A stretch of 64,000 nucleotides of DNA from Phorcus lineatus (Eukaryota; Mollusca; Gastropoda; Trochida; Trochidae). A program made the position numbers and the translations under genes. The number at the start of each line of letters is the position of its first letter. Within the stretch, counting starts at the first letter, position 1. The stretch spans positions 37,496,520 through 37,560,519 of the forward strand of contig OV121089.1 in the NCBI GenBank assembly GCA_921293015.1. The letters run 5' to 3'. Shown piece by piece: positions 25,916 to 38,517 of this stretch. The notes under the pieces are model-generated. The model did not search any database and was not told the DNA's origin. It worked only from the letters and a program-made list of their open reading frames with translations.

Positions 25916-26554
25916 TAATATCTATGCCCCTTGGCCAAAATACAAGGATAATTCATAGATAATAACAGACACAACTAACACACATAATATTCAGAAGACA
26001 GATAACATGAACATAGCTATTTAGTTACAAGATATTTCCTTATTTTTTACCCTGTTTTTTGTTTGTATGAAAAATGAAATTGCTTGGTCTTTTCTACATT
26101 TAATTCTCATTAGAAGCTACAATTAGTTTGAATACATAAATATTTCAAGTTACAGTTTTAGATCATGATATTCTCATCATCTTCTATTCCATTCTTACAA
26201 ATTGCAAATTCAGTAAGTTATCGTTTAAAAAAATCATTAAGTCAACTGATATTCTCTTATTTGCTATTTTTGTACGAAAGAGTGAGTAAAAATGTCTAAT
26301 GCCCGATTTTAGAAATAATGTATTTTAGTCATGCATTAAAACCATCTGAACCAAATCTGTTTAAGAGTTTCAGCTCAACAAAAAGTAAGCTATTCAATAA
26401 ATTGCTATCACTTATGTTTTTTATCTGAAACTTTATCTTCGGAGATGTCTCCTGAAGAGATTTAGCAGATCAATAATGGTTGAATCCATGTTGTGAATTT
26501 TTTTCAGCAGAAAGTAAGTTTGTTCAAGTAAGACTGCTGATTGCCTATCTAATA

Positions 26555-26745
26555 CCAGGGGAAGTAGCTCAGTTGGTAGAACATTCGCTTTTCACCTGGG
26601 AGGCCAGGGTTGATTCCATTATGACATTATGAGATGGGAGTTGTTGTTTCCTTGCCTTGAGCTCAGCATCATAACAATAGAAAAACGCTTGAACTGGCAC
26701 TGCACTGTCAACCTGTGGGATGTATTTTCGCAAAACAATTACTGA
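26555..26745 (+). mobile_element. tRNA-derived SINE
   Basis: GGGGAAGTAGCTCAGTTGGT resembles a tRNA 5' end with polymerase III A box (TAGCTCAGTTGG), and GGCCAGGGTTGATTCC about 30 bp later is a B box. A non-tRNA body of about 120 bp follows, reaching the TCATCA tract. Not a functional tRNA: the acceptor arm and 3' half are missing. Confidence 0.65.
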
Positions 26746-26779
26746 ATGAACTTTTTCTTAGCACATAAAAGAGTCATTA

Positions 26780-26962
26780 GAGTTATTATTATTATCATCA
26801 TCATCATCATCATCATAATCATCAAAATCAAAATCATCATCATCGTCGTCATCTTCATCATCATCATCATCGTCGTCGTCGTCGTCGTCATCTTCATCAT
26901 CATCGTCATCATCATCAATATCATCATCATTGTCATTATCATTATCATTATCATTATCATTA
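26780..26962 (+). repeat. Compound (TCA)n/(TCG)n/(TTATCA)n microsatellite
   Basis: Long runs of TCA, GTC and CATTAT units, interrupted but continuous for about 180 bp. Open on both strands (Ile-rich and Met-rich), which is an artefact. Confidence 0.9.
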
Positions 26963-27568
26963 CTAGGCTAGTGCCAGAATGATACTAAAAGTATAAATAA
27001 ATGAGGCAAACACCTATTGATCCAGATTTTGGTTATAGATATGACTTGATATTATCTTGTTTCTCTCAAACAGTAACTTGACACTAAGCTTTATAGCTCA
27101 GGAGTTTATTATAGGATATGCTATGAAATAAACATGAGTTATAGAGCTGCTCACAACACTGTTGTTGACATATCATGAAGTGTTCTAAGAGTCTTTTGTC
27201 TCTTAAACAAATATCAGCTGCCCTCTCTCTTTCTCTTTATCTTACTTTAGGGAACCCTCTTTATATATACTACTCAAAAGAAGTGTCAAACATATATATA
27301 TATATCTGCCTGAACTTTTCTGTTCAAAAGGAAGATAAAATTTACAATTTCTAAGCATAAATCCTGTTAAAATTAGGAGATAAACCTATTGTGTTTTTAA
27401 TTTTTTTGTGATTCGAACATAGATTCGAAACCTGTTGATTTTATTCATAGCCTATTACGTCAATGTGTTAGAATGAAAACTATCATTGCCGAGTCTGATC
27501 ATTGCGGCTTGAAATCAAACGTTTTCCCCATTAAAGCAAAGAAGTCATATGATTGAGTAATGGACTGT

Positions 27569-27577
27569 TTATATAAG
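27569..27577 (+). promoter_or_regulatory. TATA-like box upstream of the small ORF
   Basis: TTATATAAG, placed so that initiation about 30 bp downstream would give a 5' leader of roughly 40 bp before the ATG at 27643. Such strings are common by chance in this AT-rich DNA. Confidence 0.25.
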
Positions 27578-27642
27578 CGTGAAGAAGTATGTATGCATAA
27601 TGGCAATTGGTAACAGAAGGCTATCAAAAGCACGTTTTCATC

Positions 27643-27756
27643 ATGTTTAGCGTCAAACTCCGCGCAGTGCTGTTATGTCTCTTCTTTGCATCAAGCCTTG
27701 GGATGATGTATTCCAACGTGGGCATTCGGCTGTCTAAAAATCGTGTTCGAATGTAG
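27643..27756 (+). CDS. Speculative 37-residue secreted peptide, single exon
   Basis: An ATG at 27643 opens 37 codons ending in TAG. Residues 5-20 (KLRAVLLCLFFASSLG) look like a signal peptide, leaving a basic tail of about 17 residues with one possible KNR cleavage site. A TATA-like TTATATAAG lies at 27569-27577, about 70 bp upstream, and AATAAA at 27777-27782 just after the stop, so a compact transcription unit is possible. Against it: the ORF is short, a 16-codon upstream ORF (ATG at 27600) overlaps the start, and a related sequence with ATTCGAACATAGATTCGA near 27410 suggests the segment may belong to a repeat. Confidence 0.25.
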   Translation: MFSVKLRAVLLCLFFASSLGMMYSNVGIRLSKNRVRM

Positions 27757-29681
27757 ATTCGACGATCAAATAATCCAATAAAAAACAAGGATTTTTAAAT
27801 GTCATGGTAGAATTGGTTCTTAAAGACAAAAACTGTTACAGTTGGTCACACAGTCACCAAATATCTTTGTTTTGTGAACCAAGCTGTATTTATAAGAAAT
27901 CTGTAAATTTGATAATGTACAGCTTTGTAGGAGATATCTATTTTCTCTCTCATCTCTAAACTGAGCTGGATTTTAAGTTTGAAATTTTATTTTTATCTTA
28001 AATCTTGCAATAATGCAAATACATTAGTGTGTAACAAAATACTTTTGCCTTTAAGAGGTTTCTAACCACTTCCACTCCAAAGTTTGGATTTGTTTAACCT
28101 TTCATTTCATGTTATCATCAATCTTAGGAACACTTCATATAGTTATCTCTAATTAAATCTATAGGGCATTAGAAAACGTTTCTAGGAAACATTAGGGACA
28201 CTGTCAGCAAAGTAAAGGCTTAAAAGCTTGTGCTTGTTCTAACTGAGTGGTTGATTAAATCTATATCCACATTATTTACATTTCTTGAAAAAGTTATTAC
28301 TCAGATAATTGAATGTATTTCAAGTGTTTACATTCATAAGAGAGTAAATGTCAATAGGCTCAAAATCCTCTTACCCTATTAAAGACCCTATTTCATCAGA
28401 TTGTCATATGATTATTTTCAAACAATAGTTTTATCTGTTTCACATATTGTTTTACATTAAAAATTGGTATAATACCGAGCCAATTCTCATAGATTAAGTT
28501 TGTTTGTAAATCTCGGACATTTATGATGCAACAGAAAATAATAAATCATGATAATTTTACCATCATTTTTAGATTTTTAAATTGACTATTATGTGATTCG
28601 TGGTCTGGATATATTCTAAGGCTTGAAACTTTAGGAGCTTGAACCTAAACATTACATGAGGTTTAATTAGGGTAATTACAGATAAAAAAAACAGGCAGAC
28701 TACTTCCTTTGAAACTCTTCTTTTCTGGCAGCAATGGGAAATTGGAGGATTTTTAAAATATATTATTCAGAGGGGATGTGAGGGGCATGTTATTAGTGCT
28801 AATCAACCAATTGCCAGATGGCTTGCTTTGAAGAAGCATGTATTTTTTTCTGACAAGTAGGAGCTTTTTTTCCTGTGAAAGATTAGTAGAAAGATTTTAT
28901 GGAAAGATAATTTTGTCATAAAAGGAATTTTTTGAAAAGTCTTTGAAGGGCATATAGAAGTGATATACATAGAGATCTTTTTTTTCTAGAAGACAATTTC
29001 TTTATTGTGAAAATCAACATCTTCTTTTATTTCTTCTATGTTCTAAACAGAGAAGCTAAGCATGGGTAAAGTGTACTCATTAATAAGAACAAAATATTTT
29101 TGTAAGTACACATGAAAATATCACAAAAAGAACTTTATTCACGATAGAGTAACGTTAAGAGTCTAAACAGCTAGAATGACAATCTCAATACAATTATCAA
29201 AAGAAAACTGTATTTGCTGTTTTAGAAAAAACGGACGTAGAGATAAGTAAACCCGTTCTGAGGGTCTTCTCTCTCCATTTTTTCTTTTGTGGGAGTATGT
29301 ATGTGAAATGTTGAAACATTTGATAAGAAGGATCCAATTATACCATCAAAGAGAAAATTATCGTCTTCTATGCACAGCAGGTGCTCTTCTTCACTCTAGG
29401 AGGTTCCTACATTCTCATTAAAGATTCAGGTATTTGTAACATCACTTAATTTGAATATAAACAGTTTACATAATAATTGGAATTCACTAATTGTAAATAC
29501 TTATTATCTGGTTAAGATAAAAGAGAGACATAATTTTGTCTGAGTGATTTTTAAAAAAATGAGTTTTTAATCACTTTAGTTCTTTTTCAAAGGGAAATTC
29601 ATTAATAGTTTCATCAGTGCATTATTTCTAATTTACAAATATATTTCTTCTAAATCAAAGAGAGTAATGGTACAGATTTTT

Positions 29682-29702
29682 TCATATATATATATATATA
29701 TC
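29682..29702 (+). repeat. (TA)n microsatellite
   Basis: About ten TA units. A similar run lies at 33260-33282 inside an inverted pair, CCTGTTTATATA and its complement near 33296. Confidence 0.8.
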
Positions 29703-31729
29703 GATATACATATACCTCAAAGAGGCACAACCTCCCAACCCAACCCCCAAATTACCATATAAAAGCACCAAGTCTGAGAGTCATTTTTTAATGAATTTAA
29801 AACCACACAGGCATACCAGAGAAACACAGTATTTATAAGTCTAAAACATATTTGACATATGAGATGGTGATGTATCTGAGGAGCTAGCCTGATGTAAATC
29901 AAGACAAATTTGTCAGGGAAAGCTTGATAGGAAAGCAGATAAGATAAGTAGAATACACTAGTACATGGCTGGAGCTATGGCTGTAGAGGGGAAGGAATGG
30001 TAAGGAAGCATGTATATACTAGGGGAGCAGGAGAAATGGGTGCTGATTTTTTGTTGTTATGCTGAAGGAGTTGGTGACTACATAAAGGTAAATCCTTTAG
30101 TTTAGAAATATTATGGTTGGGCTGCATAAGAATTAATTTCTCATTTGTGTTTCTATGGGAGCAGTGATCACGGTTTACAGGTTGAAACAAGGATGGTTTA
30201 CATGTACATTAACTGTTTGAAGGGAACGGCTAGGTTTAGGATGTTTCATTATTTCAAAGTTTGTAAGTTGTGGTTAAATCAATTTACCATTTTCAACCAT
30301 ATGAGAATTGATAAGATACAATTTTTATTTTCAAGATGTATATGGGTTAAGGTGTATAGACAACAAAATAAGACATGCCTTATCTCAAGTAAGTGGATAT
30401 ATTAAAAAGCTTAGAATAAAGTAGGAGAGGCTTGCACAGAAGAGAAGTGGGCTGGGTCGTCAGCAATTAGGGAGCTTTTGGGGGACTTGCACAAACTGTC
30501 CATGTGAGTAGGAAATAGTGCAGCCTGAGTTGATAACTGAAATGTTGATAAGGGGGGCGGCAGGAAGTTGGTGTAGAGAAAACTGGGGGAGAGAAGAGAT
30601 GTAGAAAAGAGTTCGTATTCAAATGAATAGTGAAGAATGGTGAGGGGGATCTGCTTCAATCCACTATCAGCCTCTATCTGATTAGGGGAGGGGTATATCT
30701 GATATACCTGTGGGTAATGAAGCTGGTATGTTCAGTTGGCTGATCCCACCTGCAGATGTGGTATCTCTAATGGTCCTGGAATTAATCTGTAGAGTCATAA
30801 AGGTATGTTTATTATTATTGTATCAGGATTTACACAAATCTTACTCTAAATGAACTGGCTTTTTATTTTTTTCAGTGAGGTATTTGAGGTTTGAGGTCAT
30901 TATAAAGAATTCCACCATGTCATGTAATGCAATTTTTTACCTTTCGATGAGGTAAAAATCTAAGTGTTTAATTCTGGCATCAAGATGCTCAACCTAAACC
31001 TGCTTTACACTATTAAAAAGGTTAGAATTTAAAGCCATGTTTGTCACATTTCCTTTAATTTAAGCATTATATTATGTTTAAATATAATCTCTCCTTGTTA
31101 CATATATCTATAATATTTGTGTTAGATATATATATCTTTTTAGTAGTTTATCATTTATACAAGGAACCCTTTTAACTTTAAAATGACTGACTAAAATATG
31201 GATGCAGGTCATCCTAGCTCTTACTACAAATATTTTTCATCACTACAGGAATATATGGATATTATTAAGCAAAATACTGGTGAGAAAATCTGTTTATCTT
31301 ATTTCCATAAGGAAGCTTTCAATTTTCGGTAAATCAAAATGTTATGACTCATCAATCATAAATTTTTATTGTATTTCTTTTACTCATTATATCACCGGGC
31401 TATTAAGCTCATAAGTCTAAAGGATATTTGAAATTTCCCTAACTCGGATTCATCTTGTGAGTTGATTCAAAAAGATATTTCAAAGTGCTGTAATTAGGAT
31501 TCTCCTTGTGAGGGGATGCTGATTAAGAAAATTGAAATATGGTTTTCCTGCATGTTGTAAGAGCATGTAGATAAGTAGACACATGCCCGTTCAGTTTACA
31601 TAACATTATAACGTCATAACACTGACATCAAGGTCAAGTAACAGACAAACTTATTGGTGCACATGGCTGCCAATCATTGTACTTGCCTAGGTTGAGGAAC
31701 GGAGAAGGTGAGGTACATCCTTCAATTAA

Positions 31730-32079
31730 AGGTGCAGTAGCAAATTTTTGGAAATTTTATTTCTTCAAATTGTTCCAATATATATATATGTTTATGCAAA
31801 ATGCATTTTCATCAGAGGATCAAACATCTCATAACTAAACCCATTTCATGGTAGTTGTAGAAGAAAGTTTCAAGTATGAAGTGAAAATGCTGGTGGCCAT
31901 TTTAGTGTGAACACCTTTTTTCATTTTAGGTAGGGATATGGATTTGTGTAGCTTAACCAATCATGGTACATTTGTTTGATAGCTACTTGGACTGATTAAA
32001 AAAGTTGTCTTGCCAATGGTAACATTTATTTTCATTTTTGTGACATTTTGTTTACCTGAAAAAACTTGAGACTGCCCCT
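31730..32079 (+). mobile_element. 350-bp TTAA-flanked MITE
   Basis: Begins AGGTGCAGT and ends ACTGCCCCT (9-bp inverted repeats with one mismatch), with TTAA at 31726-31729 and 32080-32083. It shares internal motifs with the partial copy at 23364-23599. Confidence 0.65.
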
Positions 32080-33321
32080 TTAATAGGGATTTCTGATAGT
32101 TCCATAATGATGATGTCACTGTGGTTGTTTAAGTGTTATCTTGGTTTAAGATAACACAGATGGAAAAGATTCCAACAATTAATGATGCTCTACACTATCT
32201 GGAAAAGATTGGGTATTTTTGGAAATACCTCAGAGTCTAAAATCTGAAATAGTTAAACATTTAAATCTGACATGCTTTTTTCTCTTGATCATCATTACAT
32301 GTGTCATCTTGAATTAAGGGCTTTATCATAAATAAGATCATCATTTAACATCTCTTAAGAAATGCTGGATTTTCTAAAACATAAGAAAATCTTGTTTTGG
32401 AAAATACCCTAAACAAGTTATTTTACTCATATTTTAGTTTGATTTTGATTAATGTTTTGACATCTCATTAGAATGAAACATTTTATGCTTCTTCTTTGGA
32501 GTGCTATTTTATCTGATGAACATTACTTTGTAGTTAATTCATCTCCTGCCGCCTGGTTCAAGTGATTGCGACATTGAGATAAGTACGAGATATCTGATAC
32601 TGGACAAGAATGCTAATCATTATGTTTGGTTGGCATTGTAAACATGAAAGAATACAGAAAAGTTGTTTTGAATATTGCCTACTTATCTACTCTTGTGGAT
32701 ATGAAGACATAAATAGACGTGATTATATCAGAGAACATGATCTATAGAAGCACATGGCGGTGAAGTGTGTGAATGTTGATGAAATATGTTGTTAATGGTA
32801 AGAGTGAGAGAGCAAGAAAGAAAGACACAAGATGGAAGAATGAGTGAGAAGAGGTTTATTTCATTGAGTTTTTATCTTGTTTGATAATTTTTCAGTTCTG
32901 AATTATTGCATTTGTAGGTCAAATAAAATCTTTCTTTCTCTGAGTATTACCAAACTTTGAAATATATTTTCTTATGTAATAGATAAGACATTTAACCTTT
33001 CTCTTTCATTTCCTCTCTGGCTCATGAGGTAAAAATCACATAATTATGCTTATGGTTTTGCTGGCAGTATTCATAAAAATTTTAGGTTTTATTTCATCCG
33101 AAGAAATAAACTTGGTTTTTCACAATCAATAAATGTCTCTCTGTTAAAAAAATATGAACATAAAATTTTAAAAACCCATACATTTTATAAAAAATTCAGA
33201 ATATTAATAAGTGTCAGTCTTGACAGCCTTACTGCATTTCTTAAAGATCAAAGCACCTGTTTATATATATATATATATATATAAATAAAAAACAGGTATA
33301 TATATATATCATAAGAGGTAT

Positions 33322-33454
33322 GGACTCAACTACAAGCATCACAGTGCTGTACATGCTGGAACACCGAGGCTCACACAACACTCAGTAACATTGCTTCTCA
33401 CTGGAAGTTTCAGCATCAGCACGACAGGCTGTCTTCATAGATTAGCGGCAACAG
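33322..33454 (+). other. Candidate untranslated exon ending in a consensus donor
   Basis: A GC-richer stretch in AT-rich DNA ends GGCAACAG|GTATGTG. An internal TTTCAG at 33408-33413 could be its acceptor. It contains stops in the obvious frames, so it could only be non-coding. It is another possible 5' UTR exon for the gene at 50461. Confidence 0.2.
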
Positions 33455-34099
33455 GTATGTGTGCAGATGGATGTAGTATGTTAAAAGTGAAGCAGTTAAG
33501 TTGTACATGCTGATAGTACAGTACTGTATATCCCTGATCATCGGGGGATCAAGAGAGGGGGAGGGGATGGGGAGTTCCGCAACCTCCTCCCCCCAGGACG
33601 GTTCCAGATATAGTAAATGTTGAAGAGTCGATTTTCATTATATCTTTTTACCTTCTTGCCAAGTCATTTAAGCTAATTTTCCTGTTGACACATATTTTTA
33701 GTTCCAGAGTAATCATTTAATTTGTTATACCTATGACACCCATCACCACAATCATCCACCCATCATCCCCCTCCCCACCAACCTCAAACTACTTACGCAG
33801 AATGTTGCAGTGAATTAGTTTATGTACTCAATAAGTGAATGTTACGTTGACATGTGAAACTATAGTGGTGTTGTGTTGTACACAGAAACAGTAATTGATA
33901 TATTGAATGAAGATTAATTGATAATGATAATGAATCAGTTGATGCAGTCTGTTGAGAAACAGTAGTGCTGTGGTACTAAACAGTTGAGTTAATTGTTTTG
34001 AAGTGAAGAATTAATTAACTCTGAGACTATACCGCACATGTAACTGAACAAATTTTACTGAATGTTTCTGTAAAAGTAATATATGCCTTATTTGATGGT

Positions 34100-34225
34100 T
34101 GTAGAGATGACAGTTGAATATAATATAATAATATTTTTATCATATGATAATATTATACATATTATTAGTATTATGATATTATTATGATATGATTATATTT
34201 TACATAATATATAGTTATAATGAAT
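34100..34225. repeat. AT-rich imperfect palindrome
   Basis: ATAATATTATACATATTATT and GATATTATTATGATATGAT-like strings form overlapping self-complementary stretches with almost no G or C over 125 bp. Confidence 0.5.
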
Positions 34226-35080
34226 CTGAACTGATTTCCTTCATGGCCTTAGAAGAATGAATTATAGACTAGGTAACTAGATGTTAAAATATATGAGTTA
34301 TGAAAACAGTTGATTTTCTTCATTTCAAAGCAATATAGATGTGTACTAGATAGATTGTTCAAGTTACATTATTTGGAAATAAGAAATATTTTCAACAGGT
34401 CCATCATTTTATGTTACTTTCATATAAGCAAGTATTCTTTAATTAAGTCACTCTTTATGAATATGAGAACACCATAAACTGAAAATCTGAGAAAATGAAA
34501 TTTGTGAAATTATACAAGATTTATGAACACAAATATGTAATGATCATTGACAATAAAGAGAAAAAGATGATACAAGAACTTCAAACAATAGCTTTATAAC
34601 TAACAATGATCTTGCTGCTTGGGGAGACTTTGAAAAAAAAGTGAAAATGTTAACACTGCATAATGAAATGATGACATATGACGTTTGACATATGACAGGT
34701 CTATCCAAACATGATGGATGCTTATTGGAGATGGACACTTACCATGATGGATTTGTATAACAACACAGACAATATTGCACAACAACATAAACAGCATTAC
34801 ATAACAACATAAAGCTAGGGGCAAACTGATGTTTGTACCACTGATGGCAGTGTTTAAGTGCAGTAAAAGCATGTAATGGAACACCTGTAAATGTTTACTA
34901 ATGATAGCGACTAGTCCTGTCTGTAATCTTAGGTATCAAAAGTATGTTCATATTTGATTGATTTTATTTTTGAAAATACTGAAGTTCATGAATTGATAAA
35001 GGTTGGCTTCATTAATTGCACTTTTAAAAATAGAGATAAAAATTACTTATTTGTGTGACTTCTTTTTAGTTCATGAGCCC

Positions 35081-35175
<95 letters not shown>
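35081..35175 (+). repeat. (CTA)n microsatellite
   Basis: About 31 perfect CTA/TAC units. The poly-leucine open frame through it is not a gene. Confidence 0.96.
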
Positions 35176-35189
35176 GATTCTTGTAAGCT

Positions 35190-36320
35190 GAAATTTTGTG
35201 TACAGTTAGCTACTTAGCTACAGATCTTGTCTGTAAATTGTAGATGTGGTGACCCTTTGACCCCTTACACAACAGGAACAATGCCCAAAGAAAGTATTTG
35301 CCATCTCTTCTCCATATTGAAAAGACTTTGGGAGGTGAAATGTACTTTTATAGCTGAAATGTTGTATGCAGACTTCTTTAACAGGCCTACCAAAGAAAAA
35401 ATCGAATCGCAACGGAAAGCAGCGAAACGACCACATTAACAGACGAAATCGCATCACAATGTTGCGATCCGCATCGAAAAGTTACGAAATAGCATCATTC
35501 AAGCGACGATCAGCAATTTAAACGTGCGATAGCGCAAAATGAAACACTCGATACGCAACACTGACACTGCGCACGCGCAGTAATCATGATTTGAAGCTCA
35601 TGGCGATATCTCGCCTTTGTGATCACGAAATGCGATTATTTATAAACCTCATAATCGAATTATCCTTATAGCTGTTCGTTTTAAATTATCAATTCTTAAA
35701 TTCACTTTCATTCTGTTACTCATGACTGAGTTCCATGTTAGACGATAGATTGACAGAAAATGTGCAGGCGAAGGCACGGTTTGACCTACTTGAGTATCTG
35801 CGCTTGCGCAGTAACCGTGTTGCGTATCGAGTGTTTCATTTTGCGTTATCGCACGTTTAAAGTGCTGATCGTCGCTTGAATGATGCTATTTCGTAACTTT
35901 TCGATGCGGATCGCAATGTTGTGATGCGATTTCGTCTCTTTATGTGGTCGTTTCGCTGCTTTCCGTTGCGATTCGATTTTTTCTTTGGTAGGCCTGTTTA
36001 AGCCAATTCAGATCTTGGCTTGTTGTTTTTGGGACTCTAATTAGGGCCATGGCGCCATGCCTGAAAACAGTTTTTCCATCTCCTCTATCAGAACCAAAGC
36101 CCTAGAAAGCTGAAAATTGTATACACATTTCTTAGCCAATGGGTGTCCTCAACTGTAGGTTTGGTTACTCTGTGGCAAAGCCCTAAAATCCTATTTTCAT
36201 CTTCTTCTCCAGAACATAAAACCTTAGAAGGCTGAAATGTTGTAAACAGATTTTTTGGCTGATGGTGATATAGAACTGTAGCTCTTGAATACTATTTTGG
36301 TCTCTCTTTCAAGAACAAAA
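35190..36320 (+). repeat. Degenerate tandem repeat, about 130-bp units, split by a MITE
   Basis: Units carry AGCTGAAATTTTGTGTACAG, then a TTAGCTA/TTAGCCAAT block, then ACTGTAG..TTGGTGACYCTTTG and CATCTTCTTCTCCA. Copies are visible at 35190, 35350 (cut by the insertion), 36110 and 36225. The 617-bp MITE sits inside a unit, with its flanks continuing the array. Confidence 0.65.
35381..35997. mobile_element. 617-bp MITE with about 200-bp terminal inverted repeats, PIF/Harbinger-like
   Basis: The left arm 35381-35580 and the right arm 35798-35997 are inverted copies, about 95 percent identical by eye. They begin ACAGGCCTACCAAAGAAAA and run to a GCGCACGCGCAG / CTGCGCTTGCGCAG stretch. TTA lies immediately outside both ends (35378-35380, 35998-36000), matching the 3-bp TWA duplication of PIF/Harbinger transposons. 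The loop of about 217 bp has no transposase. The arms are CpG-rich, unlike their surroundings, which points to recent arrival. Confidence 0.88.
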
Positions 36321-37214
36321 TAAAGAAAGCTTATGCTATCTACCATCTAGAAAACTCCTTTAGAAATGGGTGCTGTAAATTTGGTGATTCAAAGGACATC
36401 AGGGGATACACTGTAAATCCTTTTTATTTTATTTTCCTCGTCAACAACAGATTTTATGCATAGTCCTGCATCTGAACAATTGTTTTTATGTTTATTTAGC
36501 CTTTTTGTTATGTTTTTCTAAAGAAGGCCTGGAGAGATACAGAGTCAGTGATGCTAATTTTCATTGTTTATACAGGGCACTATTCTTACATTTGATTTGA
36601 CTTACATAGTTTTATGGAAGATAAGGAAAAGATATTAGTCGTATATGTGATTCGATAATTTTCAAAATATTTGAATGTAATATAGGATGTATTTATATGG
36701 TTTGCTTTGACATCTCCAGGCATGTTATTTACGTTTTATTACCTTGAAGCTGTCAACATGAAATAAACATATCAGGATTATTTAATATACATTGTGTTTG
36801 CTAATAAATCATTTAAGTGATGTTTGCAGACAACTAGTCTATACATTAAAGTGAGGGAAGAATTCATAAGTTAATGAACACAGAAGGTGTGTCACATCAC
36901 CAGTCTAAAGTATTTTGCAAGGTAAGTTTCAGAGTTCTATATTTGTTATATACTTTGTTGTCATAAACTTACCTGTTTCTCTGAATGTCATTGAGTTAGA
37001 GAAAAAAGGTAATCATTCTGTGAGATGACCTATATTTCTGAAATATTTATACTTGGAGATTGTAATCATTGTCAAACAACAAGACAACAATGTTACAATT
37101 GTTCACTATCTAAATGGCAGCTAAATTCAGCATTGAGAGCTATGTCGATTTACATGTCTAAAAGATATACTGAATTTGAAAATAGCATAACAATCAGTTG
37201 ACATTGAACTTGGT

Positions 37215-37385
37215 TATTGAGACCTGATGGGCATGTAGTAAGCTGTTGGTATGGTCAGTGTTGATAATGTTGCTTGACTGAGGGTGTGGGTTCAAAATCT
37301 CCCAAGGACTTGACCAAAACGAGTCCAAGAATTTGAACTATTGTATATAGTGTAATTCCAAATATAACTAACTTTGAGGGAGGAA
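37215..37385 (+). mobile_element. SINE-like segment (partner at 25390)
   Basis: Diverged copy of the 25390 repeat, with the box-B-like GTGGGTTCAAAATC better kept here. Confidence 0.5.
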
Positions 37386-38199
37386 GTTAATTTGATTCCT
37401 TTGAAGTTATATCTGTAAGTGCTTTGTTGTTTTCTTAAACAAGAAGAATTACTTTAAAGCTAAGTACAGACATACTTTATTGTCATGTAAACAGGTGACA
37501 TACTCTATGTGAAGAAAGGTCTAGGTGACATTGAGAGAATTATCAAATGAACATCTTCAAGAGCTCCTCCTGGTATTCTGAAATACTTAACCTATACGCA
37601 TGGCTGAAACATTGTTCCCTTGAGAACACTTGTATTCAAAAAGAGATAAATTCCTAATTTATCCTTGCGTATGCTCTTGTGCCTGCATGTGTTATAATTC
37701 ACAGCAATAAAACATGTACATGCTGTTCAAATACCTTTCGTGAAAGGATTATGAGCAAGAAACATGGCTACAGAATTTTGTTTGTCCCAGAGGATGAACA
37801 TCTAACGTCAATGCATTAGAATATGTAGGTATATAGTATATAGGTGTAAAAATTTATTGATAGTATAGATGCAATACGAGTGCATCAATGCAAAACACAT
37901 TGAAGCAATGCATTAGGATATTTATTTTTATGATACATAGTTACATCAATCTGTCACCCCAAGAGATAATATAAGCATGATCTATCTATTTTTATTGGTG
38001 CAATGAAGTGGTATTTTTTTAATAAAAAACCGATACCATTTAAAAAATTTAGACTAGATATCAAAGATGCTAAATTTATTTGTCCTTTTTCTAACAGTTG
38101 TGCCACAAAGGAATTTCATTGATCATATCATTGATTTTAAGATATCTTATTTGTTTATATTACTAGTTAAAAAAATACAGTAATTCAGCAAGACTGTAA

Positions 38200-38374
38200 C
38201 AGGGATTGGGAAAGGCAGGGGCCATTGGCCATTTTGCACATTGGATGAATAAATGGCCCATTCAAATCAGAAATTTTACCATTGCTACTATGGGGAATGG
38301 CCCATTCAAAATTCTGGAAATGACTAAAAGACCTAAAATTGGCCCATTGTCCAGGGTGTCTTTCCCAATCCCTG
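38200..38374. mobile_element. 175-bp hAT-like MITE
   Basis: Ends CAGGGATTGGGAAAG and CTTTCCCAATCCCTG are exact 15-bp inverted repeats. CTGTAA lies directly outside both ends, a short direct repeat that could be the core of an hAT 8-bp duplication. The CAGGG start fits hAT. Internally GGCCATT and GGCCCATTCAAA motifs repeat. The open frame 38206-38397 spans the element and is not a gene. Confidence 0.72.
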
Positions 38375-38517
38375 CTGTAACACTAATTCAATTTTAGATA
38401 TACATGCTCTTTTAAAAGGCCTGTAGCATAACCTTGATAAAACTCTTGATATTTTCAGTCTTAGGTCTAACTGAATGAGGAAGTTTCTGAAAGTTTGATA
38501 ATTATAAGATATAAGAT

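Larger units (their letters stand above)
27800..33250. other. AT-rich DNA, no gene recognised
   Basis: Holds the 350-bp MITE at 31730, a hairpin-family end at 29000 and a (TA)n run at 29682. Short open frames (for example 30145-30405 and 30411-30659) lack domains, codon bias and splice context. Confidence 0.4.

Noticed and set aside
26555..26630. Functional tRNA gene
   Set aside because: The A and B boxes are present but the acceptor stem and T-arm cannot be closed. It is a SINE head.
26739..26982. Met/Thr-rich and Ile-rich frames on opposite strands
   Set aside because: Both are readings of the TCATCA microsatellite.
35003..35191. 62-codon poly-leucine frame
   Set aside because: It is the translation of the (CTA)n microsatellite.
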